The notes: generated by a model not told the origin, from the letters alone. 64,000 bases of DNA from Sphingobium ummariense RL-3 (GCF_000447205.1 NZ_AUWY01000048.1:61320-125319); one strand, 5' to 3'; shown: positions 52,320-61,394, counted from the first letter of the stretch. A program made the numbers and translations.

Positions 52320-52610
52320 GCCGTGAGGGGATCGCGGCGCGATAGGGACGCGCCACGGCGAAGTTCACAGTGTCGTCGGGTTTTTCGGACGGAAAGTAAC
52401 GCCAAAGTCTCTGCGACGCGCCACTGACGCGACAGTTGCGCGACACCGACGCGCCAGCGACGCGACAGTCGGGTAACGGCAAGGCCACAGGGACGCGCCA
52501 GTCAGGCGCCACATTCGGACTGGTGAAATGCCCTGCGATCCGGGGCGCGCGACGAATGGGGTGAGGCTGCTCCACCGCCATGGTAAACCATGGGAAATCC
52601 TACATTTGAA
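52320..52610 (-). repeat. Unrecognised 290-bp element with nine phased 11-bp units (copy 2)
   Basis: Reading the minus strand from 52610: the box TTCAAATGTAGGATTTCCC, the palindrome at 52578-52593, a spacer, then nine 11-bp units from 52512 down to 52414 with consensus (C/G)TG(T/G)CGCGTCG, and the conserved tail with GACACTGTGAACTTCGCC. Units 3 and 4 are degenerate at the same places as in copy 1. The last conserved base lies about 12 bases from the purC stop, in antisense orientation to purC. Confidence 0.85.
52578..52593. promoter_or_regulatory. 16-bp palindrome in the repeat element (copy 2)
   Basis: CCATGGT-AA-ACCATGG, perfect over seven base pairs per arm. It differs from the copy 1 palindrome at symmetric positions with pairing retained. 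Confidence 0.6.
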
Positions 52611-52672
52611 GAGCCTAGTGCTGCGGGTCATCCGAGGGTCAGGATGGTGGGTGGAGAGCGGACATAAGTCCA

Positions 52673-52766
52673 CCGCCATCCCAGCGAAAGCTGGGATCTC
52701 TCTTCCTTCTTTTGAGGCTGATGCGGGAAAAGAAAAGTGAGATCCCAGCCTTCGCTGGGATGACGG
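52673..52766. repeat. REPIN-like pair of inverted palindromes, GATCCCAGC family (copy 2)
   Basis: CCGCCATCCCAGCGAAAGCTGGGATCTC at the left and GAGATCCCAGCCTTCGCTGGGATGACGG at the right are mutually inverted palindromes. With the 11-bp-unit element it occupies the 498-bp gap 52309-52806, where no gene is seen. Confidence 0.85.
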
Positions 52767-52806
52767 AGATTGGCCGCGAACCGCCATGGTCCATCGCGCC
52801 TCAACC

Positions 52807-53556
52807 TCACAGCAGCGCGTCGATCACCAGTTTCAGCCCCAGCAGCACCATCAGCGCATAGATGATGGTGTAGAAGCGCGCGGGATCGACACGGCGGACC
52901 AGCACCACGCCCGCCAGCGTCGCGGCGAAGGCGACCGGCACCAGCAGCGCCGTCGCAAGGAGGTTGGCGCGGGTGAATTGGCCGAGCGCGGCATAGGCCG
53001 GCACCTTGATCCAGTTCATCACGGCAAAGGCAATGGCGGTCGTGCCCACCAGCACGTCGCGCGGCAGCCGCTTGGGCAGCACCCACATCTGGAAGGGCGG
53101 CGCGCCCGCATGGGCGATCTGGCTGGTGAAGCCGGAAGCGACGCCGAACAGCGTCCCCACCCAGGCCGGCGAGTTGGAGGGCAGGACGACGGCCCCGCCC
53201 CGCTCGCTCCACAGCCGTTGCAGGCCGAAGACCAGCGATATGCCGCCGACGGCGCCCAGCACCGCCTTTTCCGACACCTGGGCGGCGAAGAGATAGCCCA
53301 GCCCCACGCCGATCGCCATGCCCGGCAGCATCGCCCGCAGCACGGAGCTGTCCCAGCTGCGGCGGAACGCCCACACGCTGACGGCATCCTGCAGGATCAG
53401 GATCGGCAGCATGATCGCCGCGCCCCGCACCGGATCGACGCCCAGCACCATCACCGGCATGGCAAGGGCACCGATGCCGGAAAAGCCGCCCTTGGCAAGG
53501 CCGGAAAGCGTGACGGCGATGATGGCGCAGAGATAATAGGTGACTTCGGGACTCAT
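52807..53556 (-). CDS. TauE/SafE family sulfite exporter-like permease
   Basis: A 249-residue membrane protein with eight or so hydrophobic segments. The TauE/SafE pattern is seen twice: GLAKGGFSGIGALAMPVM near the N-terminus and GVASGFTSQIAHAGAPPFQMWVLPK in the second half. Members transport sulfite, sulfonates or other organic anions. No sulfur genes flank it, so its substrate is open. Confidence 0.9.
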   Translation of the reverse strand: MSPEVTYYLCAIIAVTLSGLAKGGFSGIGALAMPVMVLGVDPVRGAAIMLPILILQDAVSVWAFRRSWDSSVLRAMLPGMAIGVGLGYLFAAQVSEKAVLGAVGGISLVFGLQRLWSERGGAVVLPSNSPAWVGTLFGVASGFTSQIAHAGAPPFQMWVLPKRLPRDVLVGTTAIAFAVMNWIKVPAYAALGQFTRANLLATALLVPVAFAATLAGVVLVRRVDPARFYTIIYALMVLLGLKLVIDALL

Positions 53557-53590
53557 CCGCCGCGCCTAACGCAGGCGGGCGGATCGCGCA

Positions 53591-53740
53591 TCATTTATTG
53601 GCGCGATAGCCGATCAGAAGGCCGAAGCTGAACGTCGCGAGCAGCGCGAGCTGTACCTTGCCCTGCGGATCGTCATATCCCACGATCTGCTGCCCCCAGG
53701 CGAACAGCCCGACAAACATCGCCAGTGCGAGACCCGACAT
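53591..53740 (-). CDS. Small membrane protein, unknown function
   Basis: A 49-residue frame, MSGLALAMFVGLFAWGQQIV then GYDDPQGKVQLALLATFSFGLLIGYRANK, with two hydrophobic helices and a short polar loop. It starts at the ATG 53738-53740 and ends 34 bases before the permease start on the same strand. The amphipathic pattern and lack of other coding frames support it. Function unknown. Confidence 0.6.
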   Translation of the reverse strand: MSGLALAMFVGLFAWGQQIVGYDDPQGKVQLALLATFSFGLLIGYRANK

Positions 53741-53866
53741 ACCGCTCTACCATTCCCCCTGGCTGCGACGCTATCGCCGCAGGTGCTAACAAAGGGATAA
53801 TGGCTTGCCTGCCGGGCGCGCCGGGCCTAGGGGGAGCGGCAAAGCCGACCCGCAAAAGGAGCCCCC

Positions 53867-54100
53867 ATGAAAGCCCGCATCTTCGTCACGCTCAAGGGCG
53901 GTGTCCTGGACCCGCAGGGCAAGGCGATCCATCATGCGCTGGAGGGGCTGGGCTTTTCCGGCGTGAACGACGTGCGTGCCGGCAAGCTGATCGAACTGGA
54001 CGTGGCCGACGGCACCAGCGACGAGGACATCGACGCCATGTGTCGCAAGCTGCTCGCCAACACGGTGATCGAGAATTACCGCATCGAAAAGGTCGCCTGA
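53867..54100 (+). CDS. purS: Phosphoribosylformylglycinamidine synthase subunit PurS
   Basis: A 77-residue PurS: KARIFVTLKGGVLDPQGKAIHHALEGLGFSGVNDVRAGKLIELDV. It bridges PurL and PurQ in the FGAM synthase complex. The ATG follows AAAAGGAG. Three bases separate it from purQ. Confidence 0.95.
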   Translation: MKARIFVTLKGGVLDPQGKAIHHALEGLGFSGVNDVRAGKLIELDVADGTSDEDIDAMCRKLLANTVIENYRIEKVA

Positions 54101-54103
54101 GCC

Positions 54104-54778
54104 ATGAAGAGCGCCGTCATCGTCTTTCCCGGCAGCAATTGCGACCGCGACCTGGCGGTGGCGTTCGAGGCCGTTTCGGGCACGAAGCCGGCGATGATCT
54201 GGCATCGCGACACGGAACTGCCCGACGACATCGACCTGATCGGCGTGCCTGGCGGATTTTCCTATGGCGACTATCTGCGGTCGGGGGCGATGGCGGCCCG
54301 GTCGCCCGTGATGCAGGCGGTGGCGCGGGCGGCGGAACGCGGCGCCTATGTGCTCGGCATCTGCAACGGTTTCCAGGTGCTGACCGAGAGCGGGCTGCTG
54401 CCCGGCGCGCTGCTGCGCAACGCCGGCGGCCACTTCGTCTGCCGCGACGTCGCGCTGACGGTGGACAATGCCCAGAGCGCCTTCACCAGCCGCTATGACG
54501 CCGGCGAGGCGATCCATTTCCCGGTCGCCCATCATGACGGCAATTATTTCGCTGACGATGCGACGCTCGACCGGCTGGAAGGCGAAGGCCGCGTCGCGCT
54601 GCGCTATGGGGAGAGCGTCAACGGCTCCGCCCGGAACATCGCCGGCATCCTCAACGAAAGCGGCAATGTGCTGGGGATGATGCCCCACCCGGAGCGCGTG
54701 ATCGAGCCTGCCCACGGCCGCACGGATGGACGACGGCTGTTCGAAGGCCTGGTGGAAGGGCTGCTGGCGCGGGTCTGA
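54104..54778 (+). CDS. purQ: Phosphoribosylformylglycinamidine synthase subunit PurQ
   Basis: A 224-residue class I glutamine amidotransferase: [40 protein letters not shown], the nucleophile in [12 protein letters not shown], and the His/Glu pair in [14 protein letters not shown]. It supplies ammonia to PurL, which is not in this window. Part of the purS-purQ unit. Confidence 0.96.
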   Translation: MKSAVIVFPGSNCDRDLAVAFEAVSGTKPAMIWHRDTELPDDIDLIGVPGGFSYGDYLRSGAMAARSPVMQAVARAAERGAYVLGICNGFQVLTESGLLPGALLRNAGGHFVCRDVALTVDNAQSAFTSRYDAGEAIHFPVAHHDGNYFADDATLDRLEGEGRVALRYGESVNGSARNIAGILNESGNVLGMMPHPERVIEPAHGRTDGRRLFEGLVEGLLARV

Positions 54779-54800
54779 GGGCTGGTGCTGATCCAAGTAT

Positions 54801-54893
54801 CCGGCATTCGGGTGGAAGCCGGGATCTCATTTCACGAAGCGCCTCGCCGGAAGAAGGGAGATGCCAGCCTGCGCTGGCATGATGGGGATGGGT
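54801..54893. repeat. Diverged REPIN-like pair downstream of purQ
   Basis: CCGGCATTCGGGTGGAAGCCGGGATCTC at the left and GGAGATGCCAGCCTGCGCTGGCATGATGG at the right resemble the GATCCCAGC pairs at 36278 and 52673 but with more mismatches. They could form a hairpin terminating the purSQ transcript. Confidence 0.6.
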
Positions 54894-54976
54894 GGCTAGC
54901 GGAAGGTCGGCTTGCGGAAGAGAATTGACGCAAGCGGACGCTTGGCACAATCCGGCAGGCGTTTTATGCCCGCCCT

Positions 54977-55243
54977 ATGCCGCAAATCCAGCACAGCTTT
55001 GTAAACCAGAAGGAAGGCCCGATCTATGTGTCGGTCGAACCATGGCCAGAGTGCTTTGAGTTGGAACCGGGCGACAGGCTAACTCTTATATGGGACGCCT
55101 CCGAAAGCGGTGACGCTATCACAGTTGGTTTTATCAACGATCATGAGCTTGTCGCGTGGCCGAACGGTGAAACCCATCTGATGCAATATCTCATCAACGG
55201 GGAGGAAGCCGAACATCGAAGCTGGACCTTCAAGCATCGGTGA
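54977..55243 (+). CDS. Hypothetical protein, unknown function
   Basis: An 88-residue frame: MPQIQHSFVNQKEGPIYVSVEPWPECFELEPGDRLTLIWDASESGDAITVGFINDHELVAWPNGETHLMQYLINGEEAE... The beta-strand-rich, acidic sequence has coherent codon use and reads like a small soluble domain. I do not recognise it. Base composition is lower in GC than purQ and wzc around it. Confidence 0.65.
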   Translation: MPQIQHSFVNQKEGPIYVSVEPWPECFELEPGDRLTLIWDASESGDAITVGFINDHELVAWPNGETHLMQYLINGEEAEHRSWTFKHR

Positions 55244-55388
55244 TTTGTAATGGCCGGCGATCATGGGTGGATTTCAGACGATCTGTTTTGTGAAGAACAC
55301 CGCCGATAGCTGACTGCGGGCGGGGAAATTCAATCGCGGACGATTGCCCCGGTTGCGGACGTTTGGACACCGTGCGACGATCGCTCTG

Positions 55389-55706
55389 ATGCGGATCGTC
55401 CTGATTTTTGTGCTGTTAAGCGTTACTGGCTGCGACCAATTGAGCCAGCGTATATGGAACTGCGCTGCCGAACCTTTGCAAGTCACGAAGGTTTTAGATG
55501 ACGGTAGGCAGGTGAGCGATGTAATACCAGCGCATGGATACATCGCCTCGATGAACGGCGGTGCTCAGGTGATCGCATTGAAGATTGGGCACGGCGCAAA
55601 CGGACGTAATATCTGGCGGCGAGAACAGTCCCAACCCGGCCTTGCTACTTCGTCTAGTCAAATATGTGGCCGGGCGAAATGGGGCGTTGTTGCAGAACAG
55701 CTTTAG
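55389..55706 (+). CDS. Putative small lipoprotein, unknown function
   Basis: A 105-residue frame beginning MRIVLIFVLLSVTGCDQLS, a short signal with a lipobox-like VTGC. The mature part (RIWNCAAEPLQVTKVLDDGRQVSDVIPAHGYIASMNGG..) is not recognised. Like the gene at 54977 it is lower in GC than its neighbours, so the two may form a small acquired segment. No clear ribosome binding site was seen. Confidence 0.5.
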   Translation: MRIVLIFVLLSVTGCDQLSQRIWNCAAEPLQVTKVLDDGRQVSDVIPAHGYIASMNGGAQVIALKIGHGANGRNIWRREQSQPGLATSSSQICGRAKWGVVAEQL

Positions 55707-55824
55707 GTCTGTTTTCCACCAGATTTCGTTATTCGGCCCTCACTCTCATTTGAGTGAGCGGCCGATTTCAAGGATGAGGATATCTGGCGGAAGGGCCAAA
55801 AATGGTCGCTAGCAGTCACCGCCC

Positions 55825-57942
55825 CTACCCCGCCCGGTGATAGTCGTAATCCTGCGCCCGGCCCTGCTGCTTCGTCAGGATCGCGCCGACGATGGAGCCG
55901 CCTGCGCGTCGCAGCCGCTCTACCGCCACGCGCAGGCCGCCATGATGATTGCGGCCCCATTCCACCACCAGCACCGTCGCCTGCGTCTTCGCGGCGAGCA
56001 GCGGCGCGTCGGTCAGCCCCAATATGGGCGGGGCGTCGACCAGGATGCTGTCGTAGCGCCCGGTCATTTCAGCCAGCAACGCGTCGAGCGCGGGTGTGGA
56101 CAGCAGCTCCGCCGGATTGGGCGGCATTGCACCGCAAGCGAGCAGCGACACGCCCGGCACGCCCGTATCGACGATCAGTTCCTGCGCCGCCGCCTGGCCG
56201 GTCAGCGCCTCGCTGATGCCGGCGGCGGGCGCCACCCGGAACAGGCGGTGCTGCGCTGGGCGGCGCATGTCGCCGTCGATCACCAGCACGGTCTTGCCCA
56301 GCTTCGCCAGCGCCAGCGCCAGCGCGTGCAGGGTCAGCGACTTGCCCTCCCCTTCCTGAGCGCTGGTGACAAGGATGGACCGCGGCAGGCCGGCCGGCGA
56401 GGCAAGCTGCAGCGAGGCAGCAATGGGCGTGAAGATTTCCGGCGGCTGCGGGCTGTCGCCGGTCACCGGCACGGCGCCCAGCAACGGCACGTCGGCGCGC
56501 TCGGCCAGCGTTTGGGCAGAGGTCACGGCGTCGTCGAACATATGCCGCCCCGCCACCAGCAGCAGACCAAGTGCCAGCCCGCCCAGCGAGGCGAGCAGCA
56601 TGGTGATGCCGATATTGGGCGAGGACGGGCGCGAAGGCACCGCGGCGCGATCGAGCGGCTGGATACGGCCGGCCTGAAAGCCCGCCTGCGACGCCATGTC
56701 GCGATAGCGCTGGAGCAGGCTGTCATGCAGCATGCGGTAGGTATCGACGGTGCGTTCCATGATGCCGAGCTGAACATCGCGGCCGCGCTCGACCACCGCC
56801 TGTCGTTCGAGGTCGGCGATCTCCGCGGCGATCTGCCTTTCGCCATGAACCGCTACGTCATATTGCTCCTTGAGCGAGGCGCGGATAGTTCCAGCCATCG
56901 CTTGCGCCTGGTCGTCCAGCGCCGCCAACCGGGCCCGCGCTTCCCGCATTTCAGGGTGATCGTCCTTGCGGAACTGCCGCTCCTCCACGATCGCGGCGCG
57001 CGCCTGCGCCCGCTCCGCCATCAGCTGCTGCATCGCGCCGTTACCCAGCACCTCCGGCAGCGTTTCCGCGCTGGCCAGGCGCGCGCTCTCCCAGCGCTTC
57101 TGGGCAGCGATGCGGTCCGCCATCGCCTGCGCGCGGAAGGCGTTGAGCTGGTCGAGGCGCGCGGTGGTCGAACCCTGCGCCGGCAAGGCCGTTGCGCCGC
57201 CGGCCTTCTCTTCGTCCCCCGCCACGCCCGTACGCGCGGCATAGACCGCCATGTCCCGCTCCGCCCGTTCCAGGTCGCGGCGGGCGCCGTCCAGTTCCCC
57301 CAGCAGGAACCGTCGCGCCTGCACGCCGGAATCGAACCCGCGTTTGAGGTCGGCCCGGATCAGGCTGTCGGCATAGCTGTTCGCGACCCGCGCGGAGAGC
57401 ACGGGGTCAGCGCTGGTGAAGCTGATGCGCAGCACGCGCGACTTGCCGGGCAGCTCGACGTCCAGATTCTCCCGCAGCAGACCGATCACCGCCTCCTGCT
57501 CAACCTGTCGCTGGCTGAGCGTGCCCGTGCCCTGCGCGGGGCGCCGCTTCCCCATGCCCTGGAAGAAGGTGGGCGTGCCCACCAATGCCAGTTCGCGCGC
57601 GACGCTCTCCGCGAGCGCCCGGCTGCGCAGCACCTCCAGCTCGGTCTGCATCAGCGAGGCCGTATCCTCCGGCGTGCCCGCGTGCTGGAGCGCGCCCGCG
57701 CCCGCCGCGCCGGCCGGCACGTCCTCCACCTCGACCGAGGCGGTCGCGCGATAGTCCGGCGTCGACATCAGGATCAGCACCGCGCCGGCGAGCATGCACA
57801 GCGCCATGGTGACGAACAGAATCACGCGGTGGCGGCGGATGATCGTCCAGGTGCGGCGCGCGCCGGCGACGAAACGGGCCGTCCGTCCTTCCGACGTGGC
57901 GATCGCCTCCTCCTCGGCCAGGATGTGCGGCACGGCGTTCAC
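55825..57942 (-). CDS. wzc: Polysaccharide co-polymerase / tyrosine autokinase (Wzc-like)
   Basis: A 705-residue protein. An N-terminal Wzz domain with a membrane segment (VILFVTMALCMLAGAVLILM) is followed by a periplasmic coiled region. A second membrane segment (NIGITMLLASLGGLALGLLLVAG) precedes a BY-kinase domain with Walker A SAQEGEGKSLT, Walker A' VLVIDGDMRRP and Walker B ILVDAPPILGLTDA. The C-terminal Tyr cluster is short: only two tyrosines in QDYDYHRAG. It controls polymer length and export with Wza. It starts with GTG overlapping the wza stop. Confidence 0.92.
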   Translation of the reverse strand: MNAVPHILAEEEAIATSEGRTARFVAGARRTWTIIRRHRVILFVTMALCMLAGAVLILMSTPDYRATASVEVEDVPAGAAGAGALQHAGTPEDTASLMQTELEVLRSRALAESVARELALVGTPTFFQGMGKRRPAQGTGTLSQRQVEQEAVIGLLRENLDVELPGKSRVLRISFTSADPVLSARVANSYADSLIRADLKRGFDSGVQARRFLLGELDGARRDLERAERDMAVYAARTGVAGDEEKAGGATALPAQGSTTARLDQLNAFRAQAMADRIAAQKRWESARLASAETLPEVLGNGAMQQLMAERAQARAAIVEERQFRKDDHPEMREARARLAALDDQAQAMAGTIRASLKEQYDVAVHGERQIAAEIADLERQAVVERGRDVQLGIMERTVDTYRMLHDSLLQRYRDMASQAGFQAGRIQPLDRAAVPSRPSSPNIGITMLLASLGGLALGLLLVAGRHMFDDAVTSAQTLAERADVPLLGAVPVTGDSPQPPEIFTPIAASLQLASPAGLPRSILVTSAQEGEGKSLTLHALALALAKLGKTVLVIDGDMRRPAQHRLFRVAPAAGISEALTGQAAAQELIVDTGVPGVSLLACGAMPPNPAELLSTPALDALLAEMTGRYDSILVDAPPILGLTDAPLLAAKTQATVLVVEWGRNHHGGLRVAVERLRRAGGSIVGAILTKQQGRAQDYDYHRAG

Positions 57943-58646
57943 CGGCCGCCGTCCAGCGCGATGAAGCCGGTCGCCAATGCCGGCACCGCGAGCAGCGCGC
58001 CGCCCAGGATCGCCTTCGCGCGCGACAGTCCGACGATCACCATGTCGCCGGGCAGGATTTCGGGATCTGCGGCCTTGCCCCGGCGGATCGCGGCCAGGTC
58101 GAACATCGCCGCCTGGCGCTGGCCCTGGATCTGGCGCACGACCACCACCTGCCCCAGGCTCGCCAGCCGCGTCGGCCCCTTGGCGAGCGCGACGGCCTGC
58201 ACGAGGGTCAGCCGCCCGTCAACCGGAAAGAGGCCGGGTTCGCGTACTTCGCCGTCCACGGTGATGCGGCGGCCGACCGCCTTCTTCACGAACACCGTGA
58301 CCTGCGGCGAGACGAGATAGCGCTCGCCCAAGCGCCCGGCGATCACGTCGGAGGCTTCGCCGGCGGACAGCCCGGCCACGGAAACGTCGCCGATCAGCGG
58401 CATGCGCACCATGCCGGCGGCGGTCACCTGGGCATCCTCCAGCGAAAGGTCGGGCTCATGATAGATCTGGATGCGCAGCACATCGTCTGGAGCGATGCGA
58501 TAATCCATGCCGACAGCAGGTGGCGGCGGGACGACCGCATAAGCGGCTTCTTCGCGGGGCGCGTCTTCCACCGTCGCGCATCCGGCCAAAGGCAGCCACG
58601 CGCAGAGGATCGCCACCATCGCCCTGCGCTGTCCCGATACTCTCAT
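57939..58646 (-). CDS. wza: Polysaccharide export outer-membrane lipoprotein (Wza-like)
   Basis: About 235 residues from the ATG at 58644-58646 (a GTG at 58658 is possible). A lipoprotein signal ends LPLAGC. The Poly_export domain (YRIAPDDVLRIQIYHEPDLS) and SLBB-type repeats (GDVSVAGLSAGEASDVI, RITVDGEVREPGLFPVDGRLTLVQAV) follow. It forms the outer-membrane export channel. Overlaps wzc by four bases (GTGA), so the two are coupled. Confidence 0.92.
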   Translation of the reverse strand: MRVSGQRRAMVAILCAWLPLAGCATVEDAPREEAAYAVVPPPPAVGMDYRIAPDDVLRIQIYHEPDLSLEDAQVTAAGMVRMPLIGDVSVAGLSAGEASDVIAGRLGERYLVSPQVTVFVKKAVGRRITVDGEVREPGLFPVDGRLTLVQAVALAKGPTRLASLGQVVVVRQIQGQRQAAMFDLAAIRRGKAADPEILPGDMVIVGLSRAKAILGGALLAVPALATGFIALDGGR

Positions 58647-58754
58647 CCGCGCGTGCACCCCAGCCGATCCGGTTCAAGCTCCGGGGTGGGGGTTAGGGGG
58701 ATGGCACCGCCAAGGCAACAGCGGAAAGGACGGATCGCGCGCCCGCGCAGACGA

Positions 58755-60050
58755 TCAGACCGCGATCCGTTCCGGCGCGTGGCTGGCGGTGCGACGCGGC
58801 TGGTCGGACCAGACCCCCCGCGTGTCGTAAACCACCTTGTCGGCGCGCTCGTCGACGGGAACGGATTTGAACATGTCATGATCGACAAGAATGACGAAAA
58901 CGCCGCATTGTTCCAGCGCCGTATCGAGATCGACCAGTTCCGCCCCCGTTCCTGCGAACTCCATCGGCAGGTCGTGGGCATAGGGTTCGACCAGCTTCAC
59001 GCGGCGGCCATAGCGGCGGGCGAGACGTGCAGCGACCTTCACCGCCGGGCTCTCGCGGAAATCGTCGATATTCGCCTTGAAGGCGAGACCGAGGCAGGCG
59101 ATGTCTTCCTGCGGGAATTCGTCGATCAGGTCGGATGCCTTGGCGACGACATGATCCGTCTTGCTGTCGTTCACTTCGCGCGCGGTGCGGATGATGCGGG
59201 CGTTCTGCGGATCACCGTGGACGATGAACCAGGGGTCGACCGCGATGCAATGGCCGCCGACGCCGGGGCCGGGCGACAGGATGTTGACGCGCGGATGGCG
59301 GTTGGCGAGGCGGATCACCTCCCACACGTCGATGTCCATATTCTCGGCGATCACCGACAATTCGTTGGCGAAAGCGATATTGACGTCGCGGAAGCTGTTC
59401 TCGACCAGCTTCACCATCTCGGCCGCGCGGGCGGTGGTGGTGATGCACGCGCCGCGCACGAACTGGCGGTAGAAGCCCAGCGCCTTGCGCGCGCAGCGCG
59501 GCGTGATGCCGCCGATGCAACGGTCGTTGTCGATCAGTTCGACCAGGATGCGGCCGGGGAGAACGCGCTCGGGGCAATAGGCGATGGCGATATCGCCCTG
59601 CCCGCCTGTGCCCGGCATCCGCAGGTCGGGGCGCATGGCGCCGATCACGTCGCGCATCGCTTCGGTCGTGCCGACCGGCGAGGTGGATTCGAGGATCACG
59701 GTGTCGCCGGCCTTTAGCACGGGGGCGACGGTGCGCGCGGCTTTCAGGACATAGCTGATGTCGGGCGCGCGATCCTCCGCCACCGGGGTCGGCACGGCGA
59801 TGATGAAGACGTCGCTTTCCTCGACCGCCAGGCTCGCGCGCAGATTGCCCCGCGCGACGACGCCCTGGACGAGGCCGTCGAGATCGACCTCCTCGATATG
59901 AACGCGCCCCGAATTGACCGTCTCGACCACATGGGCGGAGACGTCGACGCCGACGACCTGCGCCCCGCCGCGCGCGATCAGCGCGGCGGTCGGCAGGCCG
60001 ATATAGCCCAGGCCAATGACGGAAACCTTCTGCTTGGAATCTACGGGCAT
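58755..60050 (-). CDS. wecC: UDP-N-acetyl-D-mannosamine dehydrogenase
   Basis: A 431-residue UDP-sugar dehydrogenase. N-terminal Rossmann VSVIGLGYIGLPTAALIA, SPVGTTEAMRD, the catalytic Cys in GPGVGGHCIAVDPWF, and the C-terminal domain with LAFKANIDDFRESPA. The GVGGHCI and VENSFRDVNIAFANEL motifs favour the WecC/ManNAc dehydrogenase branch over Ugd. Product: UDP-ManNAcA for surface polysaccharide, with UDP-ManNAc supplied by wecB, encoded 1.3 kb upstream. Confidence 0.92.
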   Translation of the reverse strand: MPVDSKQKVSVIGLGYIGLPTAALIARGGAQVVGVDVSAHVVETVNSGRVHIEEVDLDGLVQGVVARGNLRASLAVEESDVFIIAVPTPVAEDRAPDISYVLKAARTVAPVLKAGDTVILESTSPVGTTEAMRDVIGAMRPDLRMPGTGGQGDIAIAYCPERVLPGRILVELIDNDRCIGGITPRCARKALGFYRQFVRGACITTTARAAEMVKLVENSFRDVNIAFANELSVIAENMDIDVWEVIRLANRHPRVNILSPGPGVGGHCIAVDPWFIVHGDPQNARIIRTAREVNDSKTDHVVAKASDLIDEFPQEDIACLGLAFKANIDDFRESPAVKVAARLARRYGRRVKLVEPYAHDLPMEFAGTGAELVDLDTALEQCGVFVILVDHDMFKSVPVDERADKVVYDTRGVWSDQPRRTASHAPERIAV

Positions 60051-60146
60051 GGATGATCCTCGATCGCCGGAATTTCGGCCGATCTTGTGCCCGGAAATGC
60101 TGAAGATTTCGGTAATGTCGGGTCGGTAAGGGCGAGGCTCCCCTAG

Positions 60147-60994
60147 GGCGGATCGACATTTAGGATTCCCAAGCGAGAGGCTGTCTGATTCATGGGGTTC
60201 CGTGTTATGGCACGGAGCGGGTGATGGGCATCAAGCGATACGAGTTGAGCGATGGGCAGTGGCAGCGGATCGAGCCGTTGCTGCCTGGCAAGGCGGGGGA
60301 TCGTGGCCGGACGGGATCGGATAACCGATTGTTCGTGAACGGTTGTTTGTGGGTGCTACGGTCGGGCGCCCACTGGTGCGATCTTCCGGAACGCTATGGC
60401 AAGTGGAAGACGGTGCACAGGCGGTTCAGCCGCTGGTGCCATGCCGGGGTATGGGAGCGAGTGTTTGCCTCGCTGGTGGCCGACCGCGACAATCAGTATC
60501 TGATGCTCGATAGCACCATCGTTCGTGCCCACCAGCAGGCGGCGAGCGGGAAAGGGGGGCCTGCGACCAGGCGCTGGGGCGTTCCCGAGGCGGGCTGACC
60601 ACCAAGATCCACATGCTCGCCGACACGTTCGGCCGGCCGCTGCGCTTTATCGTCACCGCCGGCCAGGTCGGCGACATTACCACTGCACCGGCCTTGCTCA
60701 ACGGCCTGCAGGCCGAGGCCGTGCTTGCCGATAAAGCCTACGACAGCAATGCCTTACGCGCACTGATCGCCGATATGGACGCCATCGCGGTGATCCCGTC
60801 GAACCGCTGCCGCAAGGCCGTAATCCCCCACGATGTCGCCATCTACAAGCATCGCAACCAGATCGAGCGATGCTTCAACAGGCTCAAGCACTACCGCCGC
60901 TTCGCCACCCGATATGAACGCCGAACCATCCACTTCACCGGCTTCATACACCTCGCCGCCGCCATGATCTGGCTACAATAAATGTCGATCCGCT
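60147..60994 (+). mobile_element. IS5-family (IS427-group-like) insertion sequence, 848 bp, CTAG target duplication
   Basis: The ends are GGCGGATCGACATTTA (left) and, on the other strand, AGCGGATCGACATTTA (right). CTAG flanks both sides at 60143-60146 and 60995-60998. Size, ends and a transposase in two overlapping frames all fit the IS427 group of IS5. Confidence 0.9.
60221..60981 (+). CDS. IS5-family transposase encoded in two frames (-1 frameshift)
   Basis: The first frame, 60221-60598, gives the N-terminal part (KRYELSDGQWQRIEPLLPGK, the first catalytic Asp in YLMLDSTIVRAHQQAASGKGG). The second frame continues it without a start from the shift point to 60981 (ACDQALGRSRGGLTTKIHML, VLADKAYDSNALR, HRNQIERCFNRLKHYRR). 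The frames join at AAA-GGG-GGG (60551-60559) by a -1 shift, giving a full protein of about 253 residues. In this IS group such shifts are normally programmed. Confidence 0.9.
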
Positions 60995-61231
60995 CTAGCG
61001 GTAGCGGGGCACGGGCTGGCGCGCCATGTGCATGGGCGACCGCACGACCGTGGCGGTGATGATCTTCGCCTTCATGAGGGTACGCACCCGATCGGCCCCG
61101 TCTGGATTGAGCAGCACGACGCGCGTGCCGCCCGAAGTGAGCGGCTCGATCACCGAGATGGCGACATTGTGCTTGGCGCAGAGCGCCTCCACATCGGCCA
61201 CGGCGGCATCGAGGTTGATCGCGCGGCTCAT
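60995..61231 (-). CDS. Small conserved-looking protein, unknown function
   Basis: A 78-residue frame from ATG 61229-61231: INLDAAVADVEALCAKHNVAISVIEPLTSGGTRVVLLNPDGADRVRTLMKAKIITATVVRSP... The alternating alpha/beta pattern suggests a small compact domain. An in-frame ATG 30 bases upstream is possible. The TAG stop lies inside the CTAG target duplication of the IS5-type element, so the insertion left the coding sequence intact. I do not recognise the family. Confidence 0.6.
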   Translation of the reverse strand: MSRAINLDAAVADVEALCAKHNVAISVIEPLTSGGTRVVLLNPDGADRVRTLMKAKIITATVVRSPMHMARQPVPRYR

Positions 61232-61394
61232 GCGGCGGAACCGATGGCGTGGAAAGGACATGAAGGGGACATGGGGACGCTCCTTGCTTGGCAAGCGGGA
61301 GCGCGATGGTCTCTCGGTCGGGGCGAAGGCTTGCAGGCGGAATTTCGCGGCGATGGCCGATCCCTAGCAGGTCGGGGCCGATGCGTCGCGTTTA

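Noticed and set aside
60221..60598. Calling the IS5-type transposase a pseudogene because of the frame break
   Set aside because: The break lies at a slippery AAA-GGG-GGG codon run and both frames are otherwise intact, as expected for a programmed -1 shift in this IS group.
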